Origin: Runella sp. MFBS21
Lineage (GTDB): Bacteria > Bacteroidota > Bacteroidia > Cytophagales > Spirosomataceae
Direction of reading: 5' to 3'
Assembly: GCF_029433105.1 (NCBI RefSeq)
Contig: NZ_JARNTW010000005.1
Location: forward strand, 191,659-255,658
Length of the DNA stretch: 64,000 nucleotides
The position numbers and the translations under genes were made by a program. Shown in pieces: positions 24,567 to 33,244 of the stretch. Position 1 is the stretch's first letter. Each line of letters opens with the position of its first letter. Under the pieces are notes generated by a model that worked only from the letters and a program-made list of their open reading frames with translations, had not been told where the DNA came from and ran no database searches.

Positions 24567-24715
24567 TAATTAATTTCGTTTATATCCGCTATGAGTGTAG
24601 TTCTGCGGGAAACTATCCCGATGAAGATAGACTCAAACGTAATTAAACATAGTTAAATTTCCAAGTCATCTAATCTACTAGGTATAAGTGTGTGAGGTGT
24701 CTTCCATAATACAAA

Positions 24716-24742
24716 AAAAGCCCCTGATTGCTCAGAGGCTTT
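24716..24742 (-). terminator. Intrinsic terminator of carB
   Basis: On the coding strand AAAAGCCTCTGA pairs with TCAGGGGCTTTTTTT across a TTGC-type loop (one mismatch). It lies 25 bp after the carB stop codon and also has a T-run in the opposite direction. Confidence 0.75.
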
Positions 24743-24766
24743 TGGTATCTTAAAAGTCAACGAAAC

Positions 24767-27595
24767 CTAACGACTCAAATACAAATTGCGCTCGCCGTAA
24801 ACTTTTTGGAAGAATTCATCTTCGAGGCTATCGATAAAATAAATCCCTTCGCCCGTAGATTTCATCTCTGGACCGAGTTCTTTGTTTACATTCGGGAATT
24901 TGTTGAACGAAAACACCGGAATCTTAATCGCCCATCCTTTTTTCACGGGCTTAAATTCGATGTCTTCTACTTTTTTGTCGCCCAGCATAAACTTCGTTGC
25001 GTAGTTGACATACGGTTCTTGGTAGGCTTTGCAAATAAACGGTACCGTACGCGAAGCACGGGGATTGGCTTCAATCACATATACCACGCCGTTTTTGACC
25101 GCAAACTGCATGTTAATCAAGCCCTTTACTTTCATCGCTTTGGCTACTTTGAGCGTAATTTCTTCGATTTGGCGAATTTCGTCGGGTGTCAAATCAAAAG
25201 GTGGCAAAGTAGCGTGTGAGTCACCTGAGTGGATACCTGCTGGCTCGATGTGCTCCATAATACCGATGATGTGGGCGTTTTCGCCGTCACAAATCGCGTC
25301 TGACTCAGCCTCGATAGCGTTTTCGAGGTAGTGGTCTAGGAGAATGTTGTTGTCAGGAATGTCGTTGAGGATTTTCACCACGTGCTGTTCGAGTTCTTGC
25401 TCGTTGATGACAATCTTCATGCTTTGTCCACCGAGTACGTAGCTAGGACGTACCAACAGCGGGAAGCCGAGGGCTTTTCCGATTTCGACAGCAGCGTCGG
25501 CAGTGCGTACCGTGTCAAATTTAGGATAAGGAATTTCCAAATCGCGTAGGAGCGAGGAGAAACGTCCGCGGTCTTCGGCCAAGTCGAGGGTATCAAAGCT
25601 ACTTCCGATGATTTTGATACCGTATTGATGAAGTTTTTCGGCGATTTTGAGGGCCGTTTGTCCACCAAGCTGCACGATAACCCCTTCGGCTTTTTCGTGT
25701 TGTACGATAGCGTGCACGTGTTCCCAAAATACCGGCTCAAAGTAGAGTTTGTCCGAAATATCCGGGTCGGTCGATACCGTCTCAGGGTTACAGTTGATCA
25801 TGATCGTCTCATAACCCGCCTCTTTGGCCGCCAATACGCCGTGTACGCAAGAGTAATCAAACTCGATACCTTGTCCGATACGGTTGGGGCCAGAGCCTAG
25901 TACGACTACCTTTTTGCGGTCAGAAGGTACCGATTCGTTTTCGGGCTCATCTTGCGACACACTGAAAGTAGAATAATAATAAGGTGTTTTGGCTTCAAAC
26001 TCCGCCGCACAAGTGTCCACGCACTTAAATACCCGCTTGATGTTGTGCTCTTGGCGGAATTTATAGACTCGACTTTCCTTCACGCCCAAGAGGTGCGCTA
26101 TTTGGCGGTCGGCGTAGCCTTTTTGTTTGGCAGTGAGCACGAGGCTTGCCGGAATATCTTCAAGCTCGTAGCTTTGAATTTCTTTTTCGAGTTCGACTAG
26201 TTCCTCGATTTGGTGTAAAAACCAAGGGTCGATTTTGGTAAGGTTACGAATCGTTTTGAAAGAAAGCCCTGCTTTAAAGGCATCGTAGATGTGGAAGAGG
26301 CGGTTCCAGCTAGGATGGGCGAGGCTATATTTGATAGCTTCTACGTCGGTAAGCTCTTTGCCATCGGCACCGAGGCCGTTGCGGCGGATTTCGAGCGACT
26401 GACAAGCCTTTTGGAGCGCTTCTTGGAAGTTGCGTCCGATACCCATTGCTTCTCCTACTGATTTCATCTGTAATCCCAAAGAGCGGTCGGCACCGGGGAA
26501 TTTGTCGAAGTTCCAGCGAGGTACTTTCACAATGACATAATCGATAGTAGGTTCAAAAAACGCCGATGTGCTACCAGTAATAGGATTGATAAGCTCATCG
26601 AGGTTATATCCTATCGACATTTTGGCCGAAATCTTGGCAATGGGATAGCCTGTTGCTTTTGAGGCCAAAGCCGAAGAGCGTGATACCCGTGGGTTGATTT
26701 CAATAACGATGATGTCGTCGGTTTCGGGATTGACCGAAAACTGAATGTTACATCCCCCCGCAAATTTACCAATACCATTCATGGTCAAAATCGCCAAGTC
26801 ACGCATTTTTTGGTAGAGGGTATCGGGGAGGGTCATGGCAGGAGCTACCGTGACACTATCGCCCGTGTGGATACCCATAGGGTCGAAGTTTTCGATCGAA
26901 CATACGATGATGAGGTTGCCGAGGCCATCGCGGAGGAGCTCAAGCTCGTATTCTTTCCAACCCAACACACTTTGCTCAATGAGTACTTCATGAACAGGCG
27001 AGGCAAGGAGGCCGTGCTGTAGGGCTTTGTCAAAATCTTCGGGAGCGTTGACGAAGCCACCACCTGTACCACCAAGGGTGAAAGAGGGGCGAATGACGAG
27101 CGGGAAACCGATTTCTTGGGCAATTTCTTTTCCTTCCAAAAACGATTTTGCGGTGCGACCTTTACAAACGCCCGCGCCTAATTCGATCATTTTTAGGCGG
27201 AATTTTTCACGGTCTTCGGTGGTTTCGATGGCTTTGATATCCACCCCGATGATTTGAACGTTGTATTTTTTCCAAATGCCCGCTTTGTCGCAATCAATCG
27301 CTAAATTTAACGCCGTTTGACCTCCCATAGTTGGCAAAACGGCGTCTACTTTGTGTTTCTCTAAGATTTCGACTATGTATTTTTTCTCGAGTGGTTTGAG
27401 ATATACATGATCGGCATTGATAGGGTCGGTCATGATAGTCGCCGGGTTGGAGTTTATCAAGATGACCTCAATGCCTTCTTCTCGAAGCGAACGGGCGGCC
27501 TGAGAGCCTGAGTAGTCAAATTCGCACGCTTGGCCGATGATAATAGGGCCAGAACCAATAATAAGGACTGATTTGATGTTGGGATTCTTGGGCAT
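24767..27595 (-). CDS. carB: Carbamoyl-phosphate synthase large subunit, short form
   Basis: CarB makes carbamoyl phosphate from bicarbonate, ATP and ammonia delivered by CarA, for pyrimidine and arginine synthesis. The 942-residue product has two tandem ATP-grasp halves. The first begins SVLIIGSGPIIIGQACEFDY; the second begins KVVVLGSGPNRIGQGIEFDY at about residue 570. The typical enzyme has ~1070 residues; the last ~130, the allosteric MGS-like domain, are absent, as in other Bacteroidota forms, so UMP/ornithine control is probably lost. Start: ATG 27595 (MPKNPNIKS); a frame to 27733 adds 46 unlikely residues. It is the first core gene beside the accessory array. Confidence 0.93.
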   Translation of the reverse strand: MPKNPNIKSVLIIGSGPIIIGQACEFDYSGSQAARSLREEGIEVILINSNPATIMTDPINADHVYLKPLEKKYIVEILEKHKVDAVLPTMGGQTALNLAIDCDKAGIWKKYNVQIIGVDIKAIETTEDREKFRLKMIELGAGVCKGRTAKSFLEGKEIAQEIGFPLVIRPSFTLGGTGGGFVNAPEDFDKALQHGLLASPVHEVLIEQSVLGWKEYELELLRDGLGNLIIVCSIENFDPMGIHTGDSVTVAPAMTLPDTLYQKMRDLAILTMNGIGKFAGGCNIQFSVNPETDDIIVIEINPRVSRSSALASKATGYPIAKISAKMSIGYNLDELINPITGSTSAFFEPTIDYVIVKVPRWNFDKFPGADRSLGLQMKSVGEAMGIGRNFQEALQKACQSLEIRRNGLGADGKELTDVEAIKYSLAHPSWNRLFHIYDAFKAGLSFKTIRNLTKIDPWFLHQIEELVELEKEIQSYELEDIPASLVLTAKQKGYADRQIAHLLGVKESRVYKFRQEHNIKRVFKCVDTCAAEFEAKTPYYYSTFSVSQDEPENESVPSDRKKVVVLGSGPNRIGQGIEFDYSCVHGVLAAKEAGYETIMINCNPETVSTDPDISDKLYFEPVFWEHVHAIVQHEKAEGVIVQLGGQTALKIAEKLHQYGIKIIGSSFDTLDLAEDRGRFSSLLRDLEIPYPKFDTVRTADAAVEIGKALGFPLLVRPSYVLGGQSMKIVINEQELEQHVVKILNDIPDNNILLDHYLENAIEAESDAICDGENAHIIGIMEHIEPAGIHSGDSHATLPPFDLTPDEIRQIEEITLKVAKAMKVKGLINMQFAVKNGVVYVIEANPRASRTVPFICKAYQEPYVNYATKFMLGDKKVEDIEFKPVKKGWAIKIPVFSFNKFPNVNKELGPEMKSTGEGIYFIDSLEDEFFQKVYGERNLYLSR

Positions 27596-27756
27596 TTTTT
27601 TTGTTTTGGGGTTATCGGCTAGATGATGCCAGCTCAAAAATTGTGCAAAATTAGCGGATGAAATCTTTTTAACCCATGAATACGCTAAAAAAATAATATC
27701 TGTACGAAAAATAATTGGATTTCGGTATATCAAAACAAACCTTCATCTTTGTCATT

Positions 27757-28725
27757 ATGAACCCTTTAGCCGAAATTTTAGCCCAGTGGGAGCAACTCCA
27801 CCTGATTTCTACGGAGGAGCATCAGCGCTTCCAAATCCTCGAAAAACACCGCCCTGTGTCAGTTTGGTGGCTATTGCGTACGTGGTTGTATGTCGGAATT
27901 TTACTATTTACGTCTGGGGCGGGGCTGTTGATCTACAAAAACATCGATACCATTGGGCATCAAGCCATCATCGGCTTGTTGTCGGTGCTGATGTTGGGGT
28001 GTTTTTATTATACTTATCGGCACAGTGCGCCGTTTTCAAAACAAGAGGTCGAAACCGAAACAAAATTTGTGGATTTTGCGCTACTCTTGGGGTGTACTTT
28101 GTTTTTGTCGTTGGAGGGCTACGTCCAATGGCAATACAATCTGTTTGGTACTCGATATGGCTTGGCAACAGTGCTGCCAGCGATACTGTTTATGTTTTGT
28201 GCCTACCGCTTCGACCACCGTGGGGTATTGTCGATGGGGCTTACTGCTTTGGCATCGTGGGTAGGTCTTACGATTACTCCTTTAGAAGTATGGCAGGCCA
28301 ACGATTTTTCGGGAGCCTCGGCTATTTATACCGCCTTGGCTTTTGGACAGGTGCTGATAGGGGTGGGGCTTCTACTTCATAGGTTCAATATAAAGCAGCA
28401 TTTCACTTATACCTATTTATTGCTCAATGGCAATCTGCTGTTTGTGAGCGCATTGGTAGGCTTATTTAGCCTTGATAAATGGCCCTTATATGTGGTGCTT
28501 ATAGGAGGATGGAGTTGGTTTTTTGTGTGGTATGCTCGTCAATATCAATCTTTTTTATTTTTGTTGATGGCAGCAGTATACGGATATATCGCTTTTACTT
28601 ACTTGATTTTTAAAGTGATGGACGAAAGTTTTTGGGTTTTTCTAGGCTTTTTTTATTTCGTAATAAGTGCAGCGGGAGTGGTGTGGTTTTTGGTGAATTT
28701 CAAAAAATTGCTCAAAAAAAAATAA
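27757..28725 (+). CDS. DUF2157 polytopic membrane protein
   Basis: The 322-residue protein starts with a soluble ~45-residue segment (MNPLAEILAQWEQLHLISTE) typical of DUF2157, followed by about nine hydrophobic helices and a basic end (NFKKLLKKK). The biochemical role of DUF2157 proteins is unknown. It is followed after 7 bp by a second gene of the same kind, so the two likely form an operon and perhaps a complex. ATG 27757 is chosen because the DUF2157 N-terminus begins exactly there. Confidence 0.8.
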   Translation: MNPLAEILAQWEQLHLISTEEHQRFQILEKHRPVSVWWLLRTWLYVGILLFTSGAGLLIYKNIDTIGHQAIIGLLSVLMLGCFYYTYRHSAPFSKQEVETETKFVDFALLLGCTLFLSLEGYVQWQYNLFGTRYGLATVLPAILFMFCAYRFDHRGVLSMGLTALASWVGLTITPLEVWQANDFSGASAIYTALAFGQVLIGVGLLLHRFNIKQHFTYTYLLLNGNLLFVSALVGLFSLDKWPLYVVLIGGWSWFFVWYARQYQSFLFLLMAAVYGYIAFTYLIFKVMDESFWVFLGFFYFVISAAGVVWFLVNFKKLLKKK

Positions 28726-28732
28726 CAGTATC

Positions 28733-29887
28733 ATGAAAGCATACAACGAAACTTGGCTGCGCAATCAATATGCTTTATCGATGGCCCAACGTTGGAAACA
28801 GGAAGGGCTTATCAGTGAATCCCAGTGGAACGACCTCAAGCAGCTACATGCCGAAGTACCCCATAACCCCAATATCTTTATCAAAATTGGCCTTTTTCTT
28901 TTTGGAGGCATCGCGTTTTGCTTTGGGGCAGGAATGGTTTTTGTGGTTTTGGGCGAAGGGGTAGGCTTTGCTGCCACATCGTTGGTATATGCAGTAGGGG
29001 TGTTTTTTTTGTTAAGATTGTTGATTAAACAAAACAGATTTCATTTTTCTGGAATTGACAATGCCCTTATCTATGGTATTATTGGGGCTATTCTTCCGGC
29101 GGTTTTTGAAATATACAGTGGTTTGAAGCTCACCTCTGCTTGGAGTGGAGTAGCGTTGATCATGCCTGTTTTGATAGCTATGGTATATATATTTGGCGAA
29201 CCTTTGGTGGCAGTAGGAATGCTTGGTAGCGGATTGTTTATCATTGCTTCGTGGTTAGTACAATCTGCTTTGGGAAAAGCCTTGTTGCCTTTTGCATTGA
29301 TGTTGGTCACGGGAAGTATTGCATTTGTTGTTCGTACTTTCTTGCAAAAACCTTCTTCTTTTTACTGGCAAACAGCCCTCGAATGGCTACGTATAGCATC
29401 GTTGGTGGTGTTTTATTTGGCAGGAAATTATGGTTTCGTACGTGAGGCCAATGCCCAGTTGAATGGTTTGTCTTCACCAGATCCTGAGATTCCTTTTGCC
29501 GCTATTTTTTGGCTGTTGACTTTTGGCGTACCTGCTCTGTATTTATACGGGGGTATCAAACAACGCGACCGTAGCTTACTTTTTCTAGGAAGTGTAGCGG
29601 TGGTATGCTCAGTGGTTACGTTACATCAGTATCATCCTTTTTTATCCGTAGAATGGATGATGATAGGCGGAGGCTTATTATTGGTGGGGATCACTTATCG
29701 ACTCATCAAGGGACTCAAACAGCCCAAAGCGGGTTTTGTATCAGTGGCTGATGCGGAGCAAGAAGAGCGTGTAGGTTTGGAAGCTGTAGTATTGGCGCAA
29801 CTGACGCAGCAAACCCAGAATGCTGACCACGGCGTGCGATTGGGAGGGGGCGATTTTGGGGGCGGGGGCGCTGGCGACAAGTATTGA
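28733..29887 (+). CDS. DUF2157-like membrane protein with glycine-rich tail
   Basis: The 384-residue protein has the same soluble N-terminal motif (RWKQEGLISESQWNDLKQLH) as its upstream neighbour and about ten membrane helices. After ~340 residues comes a soluble tail ending GVRLGGGDFGGGGAGDKY. Short Gly-rich C-termini like this occur in TPM- and DUF2157-type envelope proteins. Function unknown; it is coupled to the preceding gene. A terminator lies 10 bp past the stop codon. Confidence 0.8.
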   Translation: MKAYNETWLRNQYALSMAQRWKQEGLISESQWNDLKQLHAEVPHNPNIFIKIGLFLFGGIAFCFGAGMVFVVLGEGVGFAATSLVYAVGVFFLLRLLIKQNRFHFSGIDNALIYGIIGAILPAVFEIYSGLKLTSAWSGVALIMPVLIAMVYIFGEPLVAVGMLGSGLFIIASWLVQSALGKALLPFALMLVTGSIAFVVRTFLQKPSSFYWQTALEWLRIASLVVFYLAGNYGFVREANAQLNGLSSPDPEIPFAAIFWLLTFGVPALYLYGGIKQRDRSLLFLGSVAVVCSVVTLHQYHPFLSVEWMMIGGGLLLVGITYRLIKGLKQPKAGFVSVADAEQEERVGLEAVVLAQLTQQTQNADHGVRLGGGDFGGGGAGDKY

Positions 29888-29897
29888 TTTTTCTATA

Positions 29898-29930
29898 AAC
29901 CTTGGCGGCGTCTGAAACGCCACCAAGGTT
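29898..29930. terminator. Bidirectional terminator between convergent genes
   Basis: AACCTTGGCGGCGT (29898-29911) pairs with ACGCCACCAAGGTT (29917-29930) with one mismatch, loop CTGAA. It sits between the plus-strand DUF2157 operon and the convergent histidine-kinase gene. Confidence 0.75.
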
Positions 29931-32409
29931 ATTCAACAGGTAAATAAATATAAAAAGTAGCACCTTGGTTGGGCTGACTGTGGGCGGTGATAAAACCGTC
30001 ATGGTTTTCAACGATTTTTTTGCAAATCGCTAAGCCAATGCCTGTTCCTTCGTAAGTGTCACGCCCGTGAAGGCGTTGAAAAACTTGAAAGATGCGTTCA
30101 GTAAACTCCTCTTCAAAGCCGATACCGTTGTCGGAAACAGTGAGGCAGTGATAATGAGGATGGACTAAAGGAGTAGAAGAGTGAATAGACTGACTTGCTA
30201 CGACTTTGGCTTCGATGTGGATTCGAGGTGCGGTGCCTTTTTGCGAAAATTTGAGTGCATTGCTAATTAAATTCGTAAATAATTGCTCAAATTGAAAACG
30301 GATGATTTTAAGGGTTGGGAGTGACTCAAATTCGATAGATGCGTTTTTCTGGTTGATTTCTTCTTGTAGATTCAAAAAAATTGTTTTCAACAGTACCGAA
30401 AGGTCGGTTTCCTCAAAAGACTGATCAGTGGTACTAGCCCGCGAATAAGCCAACAAATCCAAAATGAGCTGCTGCATTCGCTTAGAAGCCGATTGAATAC
30501 GCCTGAAATAGTCTTGCCCTGTCAGTGAAAGATTATTCCATTCGTATTCGAGGATGCGACTCGAAAATGCCTGAATTTTGCGAAGAGGCTCTTGCAAATC
30601 GTGGCTTGCTACGTAAGCAAATTGCGCCAGTTCATCATTCGATTTAGCGAGCTGTTCGTTAGTGATTTTAAGTTCTTGTGTTCGTCGAGCCACGTTGAGT
30701 TCTAGCGACTCGGCTAGTTCTCTTAGTTGTTTTTCACTCTGTTCGATTTGGTGCCGCGCTACTTTTTCTTCTGTCACATCAAGTACTGTTCCTAGCAGAC
30801 GAAATGGCTTAGATTCATGGTCAAAAAGTACCTTCCCTTTCACAATCACCCAGTGAATAGACTGGTCTGGATGAATGACGCGCGCTTCGTATTCAAGTAT
30901 TCCTTTACGCATAGAAGCTTCGTGCGCTGCCTGACGAACAGCAAGGTCGTGGGGGTGGATTCGCTGAACGAGTGTTGCTCGGGTAGGGGAATCATTTGGC
31001 TCAAATCCAAAAATCTCCAAAAACCGCTTCGAGAAGCCCATTTGTTGGCTGGCTAATTCAACTTCAAAAGTGCCTAAACCGGTGATACCAACGGCCATTC
31101 GTAGATGCTCTTCGGCTTCTTTGATTTTTTGACGACTTTGTACTTTTTCGGTAACATCATACACCGTTACCATGATTCCGTATACATGATGGCTAGTGTC
31201 AAAAAGAGGGGCGTATTCAAAATCGAGGTAGAAGGCTTGGCGTCCATCATGCGAATCTACATAAGCAAGAGATTCTTTTTCTTGATGGGTTTGGGCGTCC
31301 TCAAATACTCGTAACAAAAGCTCGGGGTATTTTTGTCCTACGAGCTCCGGAAAAACGTCGAGTAGTTTTCGGCCTTGTACCTCTACCAATTCGCGCCGCC
31401 AAACATTTTTGAGCATAGTTTGGTTGGCCAAGTCAATCACTAAGTCACGTCCCCTAAAAATGGTCATGGCAATGGGAGACTGATTGATAATATTTCGGAA
31501 TTGAGTTTCACTTTGCTGAAGTGCAAACTTAGCTTCTACTTGTTTAGTAACCTCATTGGCGACTACGATTACGCCGTCGATATTACCGTTGGGTTCGTAG
31601 AGAGGTTGGTATACAAAATTGAAAAAGGTTCGTTCTTTGTTGTCAAAACGATTGATTTCTACTTCAAACTCATGGCCGTAAGCAGGTTGCCCAGTTTCAA
31701 TGACGCCTCTTAATAAGGGTTCTACAATGTCTTTTACTTCGGGTAAAGAATCAAAAAGCGACCGCCCTACAAACGTCTCTTCTTTACGGTCGATGATTTG
31801 TAGATAAGTTTCGTTGGCCATTTCTACAATAAAATCATTTCCCCTCAAAATAGTAATACCTACGGGAGCTTGTCGGACAGTATTTAGGAACTTGCGGGCG
31901 TTTTGGTCGGCTTCTTTTCGAATTTTATGCGCTAAGAAGGTTTGTTGTTTGATTTGGTCATCGAGCTGCTGTATAGTTTGATGAAGCTCAAGTAATTCTT
32001 GGCAATTGACCCAAAGTTGTTGGGGATTGTCGGGGGTAGTTTTTTCTTTGTTTTCTTGTAATACTTGTTTTTCTATCGATAAAAGTATCTCTACTACTTG
32101 GTGTGATAGTTCATCAATCCTAAGCAGTCCTTCGCGAGCTTCATCAATTTTGCCGTTTTTGTAGAGTTCAAGGAGAGATTTAGCTTCAAAATGAATTTTG
32201 TTATGGGTTTGTTGAAGGGCTTGCGTGGCGGGGATATGATTGTACACTTGAAGCGCATGGTCGTGCAGCCATTTACCAAAGGGGCATTCCACTGCTGATA
32301 CCACGCTGCTCTCGTCTAGTGAAGCACCGTAGAGTAGTGAGCGCAATCTCGTCTTAAATAAGATGTGCCGAGTTTTGGCCTGTTCAAAATCAAGTTGAAT
32401 AAAAGTCAT
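29929..32409 (-). CDS. Cytosolic PAS histidine kinase with N-terminal CZB zinc-sensing domain
   Basis: The 826-residue kinase has no transmembrane segment. Domains: CZB (chemoreceptor zinc-binding) at ~10-115 with His15, the C-PFGKW motif (Cys42-Trp47) and HxxxH (His69, His73); PAS domains at ~175-290, ~300-420 and ~430-550 (the last with a PAC-type WVIVKGKVLFD...LGTVLDVTEEK); a coiled coil; HisKA with His603 (ASHDLQEPLRKIQAFSSRI); and a HATPase (N box NLISNALKFS, G boxes DNGIGF and GTGIGLAI). CZB domains bind zinc and respond to zinc or hypochlorous acid; on a histidine kinase rather than a chemoreceptor this is less common. The response regulator gene upstream is in the same direction. Confidence 0.88.
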   Translation of the reverse strand: MTFIQLDFEQAKTRHILFKTRLRSLLYGASLDESSVVSAVECPFGKWLHDHALQVYNHIPATQALQQTHNKIHFEAKSLLELYKNGKIDEAREGLLRIDELSHQVVEILLSIEKQVLQENKEKTTPDNPQQLWVNCQELLELHQTIQQLDDQIKQQTFLAHKIRKEADQNARKFLNTVRQAPVGITILRGNDFIVEMANETYLQIIDRKEETFVGRSLFDSLPEVKDIVEPLLRGVIETGQPAYGHEFEVEINRFDNKERTFFNFVYQPLYEPNGNIDGVIVVANEVTKQVEAKFALQQSETQFRNIINQSPIAMTIFRGRDLVIDLANQTMLKNVWRRELVEVQGRKLLDVFPELVGQKYPELLLRVFEDAQTHQEKESLAYVDSHDGRQAFYLDFEYAPLFDTSHHVYGIMVTVYDVTEKVQSRQKIKEAEEHLRMAVGITGLGTFEVELASQQMGFSKRFLEIFGFEPNDSPTRATLVQRIHPHDLAVRQAAHEASMRKGILEYEARVIHPDQSIHWVIVKGKVLFDHESKPFRLLGTVLDVTEEKVARHQIEQSEKQLRELAESLELNVARRTQELKITNEQLAKSNDELAQFAYVASHDLQEPLRKIQAFSSRILEYEWNNLSLTGQDYFRRIQSASKRMQQLILDLLAYSRASTTDQSFEETDLSVLLKTIFLNLQEEINQKNASIEFESLPTLKIIRFQFEQLFTNLISNALKFSQKGTAPRIHIEAKVVASQSIHSSTPLVHPHYHCLTVSDNGIGFEEEFTERIFQVFQRLHGRDTYEGTGIGLAICKKIVENHDGFITAHSQPNQGATFYIYLPVE

Positions 32410-32566
32410 GGATATACAAATGGGCGGAATAGCAAAACCATTTCTTTGGAAGTATACTGTTATACTTACGAATACTTGCCTTTAAAGAATGGAGAACAGA
32501 TTAGATTTTTCAAGGCAAATACAAAATCAGTAAAAATTAAAATGCTTGGAACAATACAGTACTCAC

Positions 32567-33022
32567 TCAATATACCAATAAAAATTTCTCTCGGCTAGGC
32601 TGGGTATAGTGCTGACTCCAGTCAATCGCCAAAATTCTTTGGATGAGCAGCTTAAGTTGCTGAAACGACCCTGGTTTTGATACAAAAAAATGGGCACCTT
32701 GGGCGTATACTTTATCTACAGCGTCGGGTTGGGAAGTGGTAGAAAAAATAATGATAGGGATGTTTTTCAGTTTCTCGGTTTGCTTGATTTCTCTCAAACA
32801 TTCAAAGCCGTTTTTACGTGGCATGTTGAGATCTAAGAAAATAACATCGGGTGGAGGAGGGACGGTTTCCCTAAGAATATCCATCAGTTGCTTACCGTCG
32901 TTGGCGGTAGTAAGATGTGTATACTGAGCTACTTCCCGCAGCGCATCCTCAAAAAGAAGACGATCATCAAAATCGTCATCTGCTAAGAAAATATTCTTTT
33001 GGGAGCTTGAAAGGAGATTCAT
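32567..33022 (-). CDS. CheY-like single-domain response regulator (Rcp type)
   Basis: The 151-residue receiver has the acidic cluster DDD (15-17), phosphoacceptor Asp64 (IFLDLNMPRKNGFE), Thr/Ser at FSTTS and Lys116-Pro117. The spacing and the DLNMPRKNG motif are of the type that partners phytochrome-like kinases. No output domain is present. It is upstream of and co-directional with the CZB-PAS kinase (157-bp gap), its likely phosphodonor. Confidence 0.9.
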   Translation of the reverse strand: MNLLSSSQKNIFLADDDFDDRLLFEDALREVAQYTHLTTANDGKQLMDILRETVPPPPDVIFLDLNMPRKNGFECLREIKQTEKLKNIPIIIFSTTSQPDAVDKVYAQGAHFFVSKPGSFQQLKLLIQRILAIDWSQHYTQPSREKFLLVY

Positions 33023-33244
33023 AAGTTGAACATAGACGTATAATGTTCCCTAAAGTTAATGTACTTATCGCGACTTCTCAAATAGAATACATCAACTTCG
33101 CCCCAAAAAAGCCTTTTAGAAACTTGACAAATACGCAGTAGGTGTAGTTAAGAGGAGATTGAAGGAGGGGTAAAAAACACCAAAATTTTACTTTACAAAA
33201 CAAGAAGCTACAATCCTATGTATGCTCGCAAACCCACTAAACCT

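Noticed and set aside
27786-28382. 198-codon plus frame overlapping the first DUF2157 gene
   Set aside because: Same strand, different phase, cysteine- and glycine-rich noise; the DUF2157 frame has coherent membrane helices.
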